From Actinomycetes bacterium (lineage in GTDB: Bacteria > Actinomycetota > Actinomycetes > Streptosporangiales > Streptosporangiaceae), in NCBI GenBank assembly GCA_021793235.1, contig JAJYTD010000018.1:1-64000 (forward strand): 64,000 bases of DNA, read 5' to 3'. Shown one piece after another: positions 56,591-64,000 of the stretch (within the stretch, counting starts at the first letter, position 1; each line of letters opens with the position of its first letter). Below the pieces are notes generated by a model. That model did not search any database and was not told the DNA's origin. It worked only from the letters and a program-made list of their open reading frames with translations. Position numbers and translations under genes: made by a program.

Positions 56591-57385
56591 GTGGCTATGT
56601 CTGACAACACGCAACGGGAATCCGCTGCTCTTGAGGCGTCCGAGGCATCCGAGAACCCCGACGTGCCAGCTGAGGGCGGCGATACGAGCAAGGAAGAAGC
56701 GGCCGAGGGTACTGCCGCGGCGGTCGACGAGCCCGGCGAGGAATCCGCGGAGGAGCCCGGCGACGAGCCTGCGGAGGGGGCCGCGAGGGAGCCGGCAACG
56801 GACTCGGTGGCCGAGTCCGTCGGGGAGTCGGCGGATCAGCCCGGGACCGAGTCGGCTCCCGAACCGGACAACCGGTCACTGAGCGAGCCGCTCACCGACT
56901 CGACGACGGGCTCCGCGGAGGAAGCAACCGCTGAGCAGGGGGGTGTGCCGATGGCGGCGCAGCAGGGGCAGAGCCAGGAGCAAGAGACTGCTGTCCAGGC
57001 CACGAAATCCGCACGCAAGGCCCACTTGACGGTGAGCAGGGTAGAGCCGTGGTCGGTGATGAAGTTCAGTTTCGTCATCGCCCTGGTGTGCTTCATCATC
57101 CTGTTCGTCGCCGTGGCGGTGATCTATGCGATCCTGTCGACCCTCGGTGTCTTCGATGCGGTGACGGATCTGATCACCTCCCTCACCGAGGGCGGCGAAG
57201 AAGAGGATGTCATCCTCAACCCGGAGAGCTGGTTCTCCCCGGCTCGCGTGCTCGGTTACACGGGCCTCATCGGTGCGCTGAACATCATCCTGATCACCGC
57301 CCTGTCCACCGTTAGCGCGATGCTCTACAACCTCGCTGCCGACCTGGTCGGCGGCGTCGACGTAACCCTCACCGAGTCGGAGTGA
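56591..57385 (+). CDS. DUF3566 membrane protein
   Basis: This is about 264 residues from GTG 56591; an ATG at 56597 is equally possible. Residues 1-145 are highly acidic and disordered (runs of E-E-P-G-D-E-P). The DUF3566 domain follows, with V-S-R-V-E-P-W-S-V-M-K-F-S-F, a first helix (I-A-L-V-C-F-I-I-L-F-V-A-V-A-V-I), and a second helix (L-I-G-A-L-N-I-I-L-I-T-A). The gene follows gyrA in nearly all actinobacteria. Its function is unknown. Confidence 0.92.
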   Translation: MAMSDNTQRESAALEASEASENPDVPAEGGDTSKEEAAEGTAAAVDEPGEESAEEPGDEPAEGAAREPATDSVAESVGESADQPGTESAPEPDNRSLSEPLTDSTTGSAEEATAEQGGVPMAAQQGQSQEQETAVQATKSARKAHLTVSRVEPWSVMKFSFVIALVCFIILFVAVAVIYAILSTLGVFDAVTDLITSLTEGGEEEDVILNPESWFSPARVLGYTGLIGALNIILITALSTVSAMLYNLAADLVGGVDVTLTESE

Positions 57386-57392
57386 TCCACAC

Positions 57393-57423
57393 GGGCCTCG
57401 CTCCCCTCGACCGAGCGAGGCCC
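57393..57423 (+). terminator. Terminator after the DUF3566 gene
   Basis: GGGCCTCGCTC (57393-57403) pairs with GAGCGAGGCCC (57413-57423) around a 9-nt loop, 8 bp past the stop. Confidence 0.8.
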
Positions 57424-57549
57424 GAACACTCGGGAGAGGCGCTAAACTAGGAGGTGAAGAGGGGCACGGCCATGGTTCTCCTCGGCCTTCCACCCGGAAG
57501 AACCGGTTCGCCCCGCACTGCCGCATACGGTAGAGTTTTCCTGGAACAA

Positions 57550-57623
57550 GGGCGTATAGCTCAGTCGGTTAGAGCGCATCCCTGATAAGGATGAGGCCCG
57601 TGGTTCAAGTCCACGTACGCCCA
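57550..57623 (+). tRNA. tRNA-Ile, anticodon GAT
   Basis: GGGCGTA at 57550-57556 pairs with TACGCCC at 57616-57622. The anticodon stem-loop CATCC-CTGATAA-GGATG gives GAT. The T-loop GGTTCAAGTCC is standard, and the gene is 74 nt. No CCA is encoded. Its 3' end faces the integrase of the inserted element, so the 3' part of the gene is the likely attachment core. Confidence 0.97.
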
Positions 57624-57639
57624 CCCCCATAAGCAGCGC

Positions 57640-57673
57640 AAAGGCCTCCATCGGATTTCCGGTGGAGGCCTTT
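57640..57673. terminator. Hairpin between tRNA-Ile and int
   Basis: AAAGGCCTCCA (57640-57650) pairs with TGGAGGCCTTT (57663-57673) around a 12-nt loop that is itself partly paired. It sits between the tRNA and the int stop and can end transcripts from either side. Confidence 0.7.
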
Positions 57674-57702
57674 GACAGCAGTAGTGACAGCAACACGGCT
57701 GC

Positions 57703-58914
57703 TTACTCGTCCTCGTCGGGGTCGCCGTCGCCTTCACTGAAGAGCGTCCCGCCCAGTCGGCCGAGCCCTTCCCGCTGTGTCGCTTCGTCGCTATGGGTGT
57801 AAATCTCCATGGTCACCGAGATCCGGCTATGCCCGAGGATTTCCATTGCGTCGCGCGGCGCGACCCCGGACCGCTTGAGCATCGAGGCCACCGAGTGCCG
57901 AAGGTCGTGCAGCCGGAGAGGCCGCATGCCCGCCGACGCCGATAGCCGCTCGAAGCTGCGGGACAGGCTGCGCGGCTGGATCGCCCGACCGGTCCGCGTG
58001 GTGAACACGAGGTTCGTACCGCCCCACGCCTTCCCAGCGGCGCGACGCCTCTCCGCCTGCCAGTCCGCTTGCTCGATCAGAGCATCCCGAGCCCATCGCA
58101 GCAGCGGCAGCGACCGCCGACCGGCGTGCGTCTTCACCTCCACCAGCTCAAGCGAGCCGTCTACCCGCTGGATTTGCCGACGAATCGACATGACGTCCTG
58201 TTCCAGGTCGACGTCATCCCACGAGAGCCCGAGCACCTCACCGCGCCGGAGGCCGTAGAGGAGCATCAGCACGAAGGCCGGATACAGGTGGTGGTTCCGC
58301 GCGTGGTCGAGGAACCGCTTCGCCTCGTCGGCGTTCCAGGGCTTGAGCCGCTCGGGCGACTCTGCCGGAAGAGTGACGAGCCGAGCGGGATTGACCGTGA
58401 TCAGCTCTTCCCGCATGGCGCGCGTTAGCGCTGAACTGAGGGTCGTCCGCATGGCATGCACCTTGGCCACCGAGTCGCCGGCCTTCAGCCGCCCGTTGAG
58501 GAACGTCTGAATCTTGGCGACCCGCAGCCGGTCGAGGCGCTGACTGCCGAGATTCGGCTTCAGGTACAGGCGAACCGTCTGCTCGTACTTGGCGTAGGTC
58601 GTCGCGCGGACCGAGGGCTTGGCGACGTGCTCCAACCAGTAGTCGAGGTACTCCCCCAGCTTCCACGGACGGTCCGGAACGGCGACGTTGCGGTTGCTGT
58701 TCTCCTGGATCTTGGTGAGCTTGTCGTACGCCTCCTTGCGGGTACGGGCGTAGCGCTGGACGCGCTTCAAGGAGCCGTCCGAGGCGAGTACGTAGGCTTC
58801 CGCGACCCATCGGCCGTCCTTGCGCTGGAAGACCGTGCCCTCTCCGTTGGCACGTCCGCGCTTGCCCTTGCGCCCTTCCGGCTCGTCGGGGGATGCGGAG
58901 TTGCGCGCGGCCAT
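57703..58914 (-). CDS. int: Tyrosine-type site-specific integrase
   Basis: This 403-residue recombinase has an N-terminal arm-binding part (G-S-L-K-R-V-Q-R-Y-A-R-T-R-K-E-A) and a SAM-like core (W-L-E-H-V-A-K-P-S-V-R-A-T-T-Y). The catalytic domain is complete: R223 in G-L-R-R-G-E, H336-D-L-R339, H362 in L-G-H-S, and Tyr372 in M-E-I-Y-T-H. It reads toward the tRNA-Ile 3' end, 79 bp away. It shares a base with the xis stop (TGATG). It should integrate and, with Xis, excise the element. Confidence 0.96.
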   Translation of the reverse strand: MAARNSASPDEPEGRKGKRGRANGEGTVFQRKDGRWVAEAYVLASDGSLKRVQRYARTRKEAYDKLTKIQENSNRNVAVPDRPWKLGEYLDYWLEHVAKPSVRATTYAKYEQTVRLYLKPNLGSQRLDRLRVAKIQTFLNGRLKAGDSVAKVHAMRTTLSSALTRAMREELITVNPARLVTLPAESPERLKPWNADEAKRFLDHARNHHLYPAFVLMLLYGLRRGEVLGLSWDDVDLEQDVMSIRRQIQRVDGSLELVEVKTHAGRRSLPLLRWARDALIEQADWQAERRRAAGKAWGGTNLVFTTRTGRAIQPRSLSRSFERLSASAGMRPLRLHDLRHSVASMLKRSGVAPRDAMEILGHSRISVTMEIYTHSDEATQREGLGRLGGTLFSEGDGDPDEDE

Positions 58915-59108
58915 CAGGCGGCTTCCTCTCGTAGCTCGGAGATGAAGGAGTCGAGGGCTTCTGTCGGTATGCGGCGGTCGCGCCCGATCTTGACCGACTC
59001 CAGACGGCCGGAGCGGATCAGCTCATAGACCTTCCAGCGCCCGAGGCGCAGCACGTCCATGACCTCGGGGACAGTCAGCAGGCGTCGCGTGGTCGGAAGG
59101 GGGGTCAT
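58914..59108 (-). CDS. xis: Excisionase (MerR-like helix-turn-helix)
   Basis: This 64-residue protein has the AlpA/excisionase fold: L-T-V-P-E-V-M-D-V-L-R-L-G-R-W-K-V-Y-E-L-I-R-S-G-R-L-E-S-V-K-I-G, with R-I-P at the end of the wing. It lies directly before int, and its ATG overlaps the stop of the initiator gene. It is the expected directionality factor. Confidence 0.92.
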   Translation of the reverse strand: MTPLPTTRRLLTVPEVMDVLRLGRWKVYELIRSGRLESVKIGRDRRIPTEALDSFISELREEAA

Positions 59109-60796
59109 GCGGCAGCCTCTCTAGTTGCCGAAAGATCGTCGGATCGCTGTTGCCGAGCGGCGTCGAGCTGGGCGCGGCGTTTGAGTGCTTCGCCGACCGC
59201 GCGGAGTAGACGGTGTTCGCGCGGCGGGACGTCGGGGTCGGTCGGCCGGGCGAGTTCCCAGGCGTGATCGCCGGAGGAGACCGAAGGGAGCGCGGGAGCG
59301 GCACCGTCGCCGTGCGCCTCGTCGGGGTCGGCGTCGGGATCCACGCCCAAGGCGTCGAGGACCCAGCGCAGCCGGTCCGCTTTGTGGTCGGCGACGGTCT
59401 TGCCGGACCACTTGCGCGAGACGAGGACGCGGCGCCCGGCGTAGCCGAGGTGTTCCCGCCGGTGTGCTTTGGAGCGGCAGAAGCCGGGGGTCATGCCCGC
59501 TTTGGCGCCGTCCGGCTGGATGCCGTACCGGAGCCAGTTCGCGCACTTCGGGGAGCACGGTTCGTACCGCAGGGCTTCCACGAGCCGTTCGACGTGGCGG
59601 GCTTGGGCGTCGGTGTCGACGGCGTGGCATTCGGCGATGTCCTTGGTGAGGTACTTCGCCAGGTAGCGCACGCACCGGTCGGCATCCTCGGTGCCGGCCA
59701 CCACCCCTTTGGCATCGACCTGCGGCCCGAAGCGGACCACGTGCATCGGTTCCGCGTCCGGATCGGCGTCGAGGGCATCGAGCGCCTGTTCCCAGGTGGG
59801 CAGCACTTCCCCGGTGGCCATGTCGACATAGCTCCCGATCGACTCATCCCAGACCGGCAGGTTCTCGCCCGCATAGACCGCCTCGTCGGCCTGCGGCCAC
59901 CACACCTGGTGATAGGTCGCGGCCGCGATCTGGCGCAGCTCGGCACGCGGGATGGTGCCCCGCGTGGCCATGTGCAGGTGCGGCGCCAGGCGGCGTTGCG
60001 GTTCGACGGTGGCGAAGTACTGCACGTCGAACCCGGCCACGCGGCGCAGGTTCTGCACGAACCGGTCGATGAGCTTGGAGAAGTGCAGCGCGTCCCGAGC
60101 CGCCCGCCGGTAGTCGTACGTGGACGGATCCACCGGCGTGCCGTCGGGCTTCACCCGCCCGTAGGTGTCGCAGGTCAGCGTGAGGAACAACGACGGCCGG
60201 AAGACGCGGCCCGTGGCCGGGTCCTCGTAGGAGCGCCCGACCGTGGTCTTGGCCATCTGCCGCTTGGGCAGGTCCGGCGCGTCCTGGCGCCGCTTGGTCG
60301 AGCGCACCCGACGCGACGAGCCCGACGAGGAGGAGCCACGGGAGACGGACCCGCGCATGCCGGATGCGGTGATCTCGGCGTCGAGGTCGGCGATGGCCTG
60401 ATCGAGCGCGGCCACCTCGTCGGGATCGGCCCCGCCGGACTCCACCAGGGCGTCACGTTGCGCGGTGACCACGGCGCGGCGCTCCACCCACGCCCGCTGA
60501 ACGTCGGACGGGCGATCCGGCGTGACGGTCGGATCCTCGGCGAGGTGCCAGCCCTCTTCACACTGACTCCGGCGGATGGACCGCTTGCGCCCTGCGCAGG
60601 ACGGGCACCGGGACTCCAGCGTCGAGCCGCATGGAACGTCCACAATCTCGGTTTGGCCTGTGCTGATGTCGGTACGCCGTAGGGAGACGGGCCGGATGCA
60701 CACGCCCTTGTCGGCGGCGATCTGCTCGGCCACCTCACGCGCCAGCGGTTGCGCCTGCCGCTCGGCCCGCGTGGACTTGCCGGTCGGGGTCGGCAT
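59105..60796 (-). CDS. RepSA-type rolling-circle replication initiator
   Basis: This 563-residue protein has an N-terminal Cys motif (R-C64-P-S-C67-A-G-R-K). The HUH pair is H273-L-H275 in A-P-H-L-H-M, followed by the candidate nicking tyrosines Y378 and Y382 in R-Y-L-A-K-Y-L-T-K. Between them is a Ser/Arg-rich insert at 148-168. The RepSA family starts rolling-circle replication of AICEs such as pSAM2 after excision. It overlaps the translocase gene upstream and xis downstream. Confidence 0.93.
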   Translation of the reverse strand: MPTPTGKSTRAERQAQPLAREVAEQIAADKGVCIRPVSLRRTDISTGQTEIVDVPCGSTLESRCPSCAGRKRSIRRSQCEEGWHLAEDPTVTPDRPSDVQRAWVERRAVVTAQRDALVESGGADPDEVAALDQAIADLDAEITASGMRGSVSRGSSSSGSSRRVRSTKRRQDAPDLPKRQMAKTTVGRSYEDPATGRVFRPSLFLTLTCDTYGRVKPDGTPVDPSTYDYRRAARDALHFSKLIDRFVQNLRRVAGFDVQYFATVEPQRRLAPHLHMATRGTIPRAELRQIAAATYHQVWWPQADEAVYAGENLPVWDESIGSYVDMATGEVLPTWEQALDALDADPDAEPMHVVRFGPQVDAKGVVAGTEDADRCVRYLAKYLTKDIAECHAVDTDAQARHVERLVEALRYEPCSPKCANWLRYGIQPDGAKAGMTPGFCRSKAHRREHLGYAGRRVLVSRKWSGKTVADHKADRLRWVLDALGVDPDADPDEAHGDGAAPALPSVSSGDHAWELARPTDPDVPPREHRLLRAVGEALKRRAQLDAARQQRSDDLSATREAAA

Positions 60797-62220
60797 CAGT
60801 CCCCCACCCCCGCAACGGCAGGTTCACCGGCCATAGCGTCGATGTCGTCATCGGAGACGAACGCGGCCCGCACCCGCACCGGAACCGGCGAGCCCTCCAG
60901 CTTCACGAACGCCACACCGGGAAGATCCGGGTCGATCAGGTGGGCGTTGGCACCGCGATCCCGCGCGCCCTCCCCGAGGACCATGTCCACCTGCGACGCC
61001 TCGTCCAGCCGCAGTGCGATCTTGTCGGGGAACAGGTTGCGCAGGTTCAGCACCTCTTTGCGCGGGTCTTGCAGCGCGGCCAGGACGCAGAACCCGACGG
61101 ACCGGCCCTGACTGGTCAGTGTCGCGATGGCGTTCTCCGCCCGCCGGCGGATGTCCCGATCAGGGTGGTAGGCGGTCAGGAACGCCACCTCGTCCAGCAC
61201 CACCACCACGAACGGATCCCGCGTACTGGGGACGTGCACCCGCTGGCGGCCCGCGTAGCGTTCGGCGCGTTCCTGCATCGCCGCAACCGCCGCCTCCAGC
61301 AGCTCAACCGCCTCGTCGGCCGCATCGGCATACCGGGCGAACAGAGCCCGCCCGAAGGACAGTTCCATCCGCTTGGGGTCGATCGCCCACACCTGCACCG
61401 TGCCCGCGTGGATGGCCGCAGTCATGGCGCGGATGGCCGACCACAGCACCGAACCTTTGCCCGCGCCGGTGACCCCGACCGTGAGCACGTGGGTTCCGTG
61501 CAGCCGCAGGTACCACGGTTCGCCGTCCTCGCACCGGCCCACCGGCAGCCCCGACAGGTCCGGCTCGTCGGGCACCGGTAGCGCCTCGATCGGATCGGCG
61601 AGGGTGTCACGGCGCGGGAACTCCAGCACCACATCCCGTGGTCCGCGCACTTCGACCCGGCAAGAGGGAGCCCCGAAGCCGTGCGCCAGCTCGGCCACCC
61701 GGTTCTCGAAGTCGGCCGGAGCGGTGCCGGCCACGAGGCGCACCCGCACCCGATCCGCCCAGGCCGAGCAGCTCACGCCGCGAATCTGCGGAAGGTACTG
61801 CCGTTCAAGGTAGGACTCGGCCAGCCCGGAGACGACCAGGACGGGTTGCCAGTGCCGCCGGTAGACCCACAGCCACCGCCAGGCGGCCAGCGCCCGCAGT
61901 GCCACACGGGCCTTGAACGAGTCCGGCCAGCGCCGCCACCACACCAGTAGCCCGAGGTCGACCACCGTCCACATCACCGCCAGCCCGAGCCAGCCGGTCA
62001 GCACGTAGGCCGCAATCGAGACCGCCACGACGGCGACGGAGACGGGGAACTGGACGGGCAGCAGGACGAGCAGGCGCAGGAAGCGCCAGAGCCACCCGGT
62101 GAGGATGAAGATCCCCGGCGTCTCCACCACGGGCGTGGTGAAGCGCACCGCCTGTGCAGGCACGGGCGCGGTCGGCCGCTGGACTTGGGAAGCGCCCGCT
62201 TTAGAGTTGCCCAGCATCAC
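60796..62220 (-). CDS. FtsK/SpoIIIE-type DNA translocase of the AICE
   Basis: This 474-residue protein has two or three membrane helices at about 42-95. The motor domain has Walker A G-V-T-G-A-G-K-G-S at 249-257, then W-A-I-D-P-K-R-M-E-L, and Walker B V-V-V-V-L-D-E-V-A-F-L near 325. Such Tra proteins move double-stranded DNA between mycelia in actinomycete conjugation. The start is GTG 62220 or the ATG at 62217; both overlap the previous stop. Confidence 0.92.
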   Translation of the reverse strand: MMLGNSKAGASQVQRPTAPVPAQAVRFTTPVVETPGIFILTGWLWRFLRLLVLLPVQFPVSVAVVAVSIAAYVLTGWLGLAVMWTVVDLGLLVWWRRWPDSFKARVALRALAAWRWLWVYRRHWQPVLVVSGLAESYLERQYLPQIRGVSCSAWADRVRVRLVAGTAPADFENRVAELAHGFGAPSCRVEVRGPRDVVLEFPRRDTLADPIEALPVPDEPDLSGLPVGRCEDGEPWYLRLHGTHVLTVGVTGAGKGSVLWSAIRAMTAAIHAGTVQVWAIDPKRMELSFGRALFARYADAADEAVELLEAAVAAMQERAERYAGRQRVHVPSTRDPFVVVVLDEVAFLTAYHPDRDIRRRAENAIATLTSQGRSVGFCVLAALQDPRKEVLNLRNLFPDKIALRLDEASQVDMVLGEGARDRGANAHLIDPDLPGVAFVKLEGSPVPVRVRAAFVSDDDIDAMAGEPAVAGVGD

Positions 62221-62468
62221 CGACCACCCCCGCTCGCGTCGTCGGCGCGGAGTGCGGCCAGTTCGGCGCTAGCCTCGTCGGCCACGACACGGGTTTCGGC
62301 ATCGTCGGTCTGGTCGGCGATGCGCCCGAGGATGGAGGACTTCCAGGCCAGCAGCGCCGCGTCCGGACCGGTACGAGAGTCGTTGAAGACGGTGTTGCGG
62401 TGGGCGCGCAGGGCGTCCATGAACTCGGCGATCTCGCGCGGGCTGACCCGCGTTGACAGCTCGGACAT
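62217..62468 (-). CDS. Small AICE protein of unknown function
   Basis: This 83-residue soluble, helical protein begins M-S-E-L-S-T-R-V-S-P-R-E-I-A-E-F-M-D-A-L. An AGAGGTG lies upstream, and its stop overlaps the translocase start. It has no membrane helix, so it is not an SpdB-type protein. No named family is recognised. The coupling suggests a role with transfer. Confidence 0.75.
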   Translation of the reverse strand: MSELSTRVSPREIAEFMDALRAHRNTVFNDSRTGPDAALLAWKSSILGRIADQTDDAETRVVADEASAELAALRADDASGGGR

Positions 62469-62576
62469 ACTGAACAGACACCTCTTCTGTGGTCTTTGGC
62501 GAGTTCACGAGGGGTTGAAGGGGCGGCCGAAGGTGTTGGCGCACCAGGCCGCTCCGCTTTGTGTTCAGCGGACGAT

Positions 62577-63014
62577 TTAGCCCGCATCCTTGGATCCCGA
62601 GGCACCCGCACCGGCAACGGCCGGAGCCTTGCGGGAGGCGGCGCCGTTGCCGCCCGGCGTCTTCACCCCGCGTGCCCGAAGCGAGTACGCGACGCGGGGA
62701 CGCCTCCCGGAGTCGTCCACGTAGGGCATGACCGACATCTGCTCGAACTCGACGGGCCGGAAGGGCAGGCCGGGAACCTCGTCGGGCAGGGTCGGGCAGT
62801 GCTCGGCGGCCACCTTGACCTTCACGCTCTTTGCCTTGCCGCGGGCTTCGGGGTCAGCGTCGATCACGTCCACCGCCCACAGCGGCAGTCCCGACACCTT
62901 GTCCATCTGCGGACGCTTGGTCTCGAAGTCGGTAATGGGCTCCACCCCCAGCGCGTAGGCGCCGTGCGGGAACACCGTCCCGAACTCCACCGGCAGCGCA
63001 CCCTGAATCGCCAT
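62577..63014 (-). CDS. Pra-like replication/integration/excision activator
   Basis: This 145-residue protein matches the AICE activator family. It starts M-A-I-Q-G-A-L-P-V-E-F, then V-F-P-H-G-A-Y-A-L-G-V-E-P-I-T-D-F, L-P-L-W-A-V-D-V-I-D-A-D-P-E-A and P-F-R-P-V-E-F-E-Q-M. The C-terminal 30 residues are Gly/Ala/Lys-rich. In pSAM2, Pra activates the replication, integration and excision genes. It lies upstream of those genes here, behind a structured leader (63059-63117). Confidence 0.85.
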   Translation of the reverse strand: MAIQGALPVEFGTVFPHGAYALGVEPITDFETKRPQMDKVSGLPLWAVDVIDADPEARGKAKSVKVKVAAEHCPTLPDEVPGLPFRPVEFEQMSVMPYVDDSGRRPRVAYSLRARGVKTPGGNGAASRKAPAVAGAGASGSKDAG

Positions 63015-63058
63015 GCTTCTACCTCTCTACGGCCCGGTGATCAGGCCGGGCATACGAA

Positions 63059-63117
63059 AGCGTGTGGCCTGTCGCCCCTTCCAATGCTGGAAGGCGAGCG
63101 GCGACAACCCACACGCT
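63059..63117 (-). promoter_or_regulatory. Three-step hairpin in the leader of the Pra-like gene
   Basis: AGCGTGTGG (63059-63067) pairs with CCACACGCT (63109-63117). Inside, TGTCGCC (63070-63076) pairs with GGCGACA (63100-63106), and innermost CCTTCC (63077-63082) pairs with GGAAGG (63089-63094). All three stems are exact and nested. The structure lies 45 bp upstream of the start codon and would form in the mRNA leader. Confidence 0.65.
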
Positions 63118-63138
63118 AACCCGTACTTTTAGTTGTGT

Positions 63139-63174
63139 CTAGTAGTTTGAATACTAGTTCGTACTCACAGTACG
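63139..63174. promoter_or_regulatory. Operator-like inverted repeats upstream of the Pra-like gene
   Basis: CTAGTA (63139-63144) and TACTAG (63152-63157) form an AT-rich palindrome with a 7-nt spacer. CGTACT (63160-63165) and AGTACG (63169-63174) form another with a 3-nt spacer. They lie at the end of the regulator gene, where the promoter of the Pra-like gene should be. Confidence 0.55.
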
Positions 63175-64000
63175 CCCATACGTCTGGCCAGCCCTTGCAG
63201 CGCCGGTCCCGGAGGGTCCTGAATGGTCAGCAGATCCCCGATGGCTTGGCGCACCAGCGGATGACTGCGCACCTGCTCAGGCGTGATCTGCTCAGCCCGC
63301 TCCAGCGCGGAGACGGCCGTATCGGCGTTGCGCCGCTGGAGGTGAGCGCGCGCCACGTCGATGAGGAACCGCCCTTGGCGCTCGGTCGACAGGCCCGAGG
63401 TGTCGATACCGTCAGCCGCCCGCAGAGCGACCCCGGCGTCTCCCAGTTCCACCGCAACCGCCACCTCGTGCAGGGACACGTTGGTCGGCCCGAACTCGGT
63501 GTTGTAGTCGTTGCGATCGCCCCCCAGCCGCTCAGCGACCGACCGCGCCTGTGCGATGTTGCGATAGGCGGTGGTGGCCTCGTTGCGCCGAGCCGCAGCG
63601 ACGGCGCGTTGCAGGGTCAGCGCACCGAACAGCGACATCGCCTCCAACTCGCCCCGATCGGCCAGGGGAGACAGCGCCTCACACGAGGTGCCGGCGGTCG
63701 CCTCCACCTGGTCGAAGTAGCCCGCACCCTGGAAGGTCAGGCACAGCCGGAACTCACCGGCCGCCATGAGCAGGGGCTCATCGGCGCGTTCGGCCGCCGT
63801 GATCGCCCGATCGGCCGCGATCCAGGCCGCTTCGAACTCACCGAGCTTGCTCAGCGCCGACGAGCACGCCTGATACGTGGTGTTCAGCAGCCGGAACAGC
63901 GGCACCCGCTCACCGTTGGGCACCGACCGCGCGGCCGCCTCCAGCTCCGGCACGAGCACTTCGAGAAGTTCGGTCAGCTCCACATAGCGGCTGGCATGCG
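63165..64000 (-). CDS. TPR-type transcriptional regulator, N-terminus beyond the window
   Basis: The visible 278 residues are helical repeats: L-L-E-V-L-V-P-E-L-E-A-A-A, S-A-L-S-K-L-G-E-F-E-A-A-W-I-A-A-D-R-A-I, and R-Q-G-R-F-L-I-D-V-A-R-A-H-L-Q-R-R. This matches the C-terminal part of XRE/TPR regulators of actinomycetes. The frame is still open at position 64000 (A-S-R-Y-V-E-L-T), so the helix-turn-helix is outside. It sits where pSAM2-like elements keep their control genes. Confidence 0.8.
   Translation of the reverse strand, partial: HASRYVELTELLEVLVPELEAAARSVPNGERVPLFRLLNTTYQACSSALSKLGEFEAAWIAADRAITAAERADEPLLMAAGEFRLCLTFQGAGYFDQVEATAGTSCEALSPLADRGELEAMSLFGALTLQRAVAAARRNEATTAYRNIAQARSVAERLGGDRNDYNTEFGPTNVSLHEVAVAVELGDAGVALRAADGIDTSGLSTERQGRFLIDVARAHLQRRNADTAVSALERAEQITPEQVRSHPLVRQAIGDLLTIQDPPGPALQGLARRMGVL

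Larger units (their letters stand above)
57550..64000. mobile_element. AICE inserted at tRNA-Ile, one end visible
   Basis: From the tRNA-Ile 3' end onward the genes are int, xis, RepSA-type initiator, FtsK-like translocase, a small gene, a Pra-like activator and a TPR regulator, all leftward and mostly overlapping. This is the pSAM2-like order of actinomycete integrative and conjugative elements. The other end, with a copy of the tRNA 3' sequence, lies beyond 64000. Tight translational coupling from 62468 down to 57703 suggests one long transcript. Confidence 0.9.

Noticed and set aside
59213-60682. Plus-strand frame of 489 codons
   Set aside because: Antisense to the RepSA-type gene; composition of a shadow frame.

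Overview
The window is high-GC DNA from a chromosome of an actinobacterium. Its core order is dnaB, rplI-rpsR-ssb-rpsF, a penicillin-binding protein, ino1, cca, a DUF6049 protein, murJ, a pseudokinase, sigM and its anti-sigma factor, trxB-trxA, parB-parA-rsmG, jag-yidC-yidD-rnpA-rpmH, dnaA, dnaN, gnd, recF, a DciA-like gene, gyrB, gyrA, a DUF3566 gene and tRNA-Ile. This is the conserved origin region of Streptomyces and Streptosporangiales. Frequent GTG and TTG starts, DUF397/DUF5753 genes and AICE-type mobile DNA fit a Nocardiopsaceae-like organism, but genus and species cannot be read from the sequence.

Layout. Positions 1-6.4 kb are accessory: a DUF397 + XRE/DUF5753 pair (WhiJ/BldB-like), four small unknown genes, a DUF6879 gene coupled to a large STAND (NB-ARC/TPR) ATPase, a block of nested repeats, an antitoxin gene without a visible toxin, and the 3' remnant of a tyrosine integrase pointing at a tRNA-Ser gene. 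Positions 6.5-11.8 kb hold tadA with two tandem tadA-associated paralogs, upp, small membrane or structural proteins and a TetR regulator. Positions 11.9-27.9 kb hold dnaB, transporters, a secreted amidase, the rpsF-ssb-rpsR-rplI operon, a GT87 enzyme, a bifunctional PBP, ino1 and cca. Positions 28-38.9 kb hold an envelope and redox cluster with two adjacent murJ paralogs and a pseudokinase. Positions 39-57.4 kb are the replication and segregation core, with four exact parS sites, oriC between dnaA and dnaN, and both gyrase genes.

From 57.55 kb to the end is one side of an AICE, an actinomycete integrative and conjugative element. It is inserted at the 3' end of tRNA-Ile(GAU) and carries int, xis, a RepSA-type replication initiator, an FtsK/Tra translocase, a small gene, a Pra-like activator and a TPR-type regulator cut by the window edge. 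The tRNA-Ile/tRNA-Ala pair usual in related genomes appears to be split by it.

How the parts work together: DnaA, DnaB, DnaN, Ssb, RecF, gyrase and ParAB serve initiation, elongation and segregation. MurJ, the pseudokinase, PBP, amidase, YidC and SigM form the envelope arm. TrxAB supplies reducing power. The least explained parts are the STAND/DUF6879 cassette, the remnant island at tRNA-Ser, the paired murJ genes, and a TAC-repeat tract in oriC that matches the DnaA-trio pattern.
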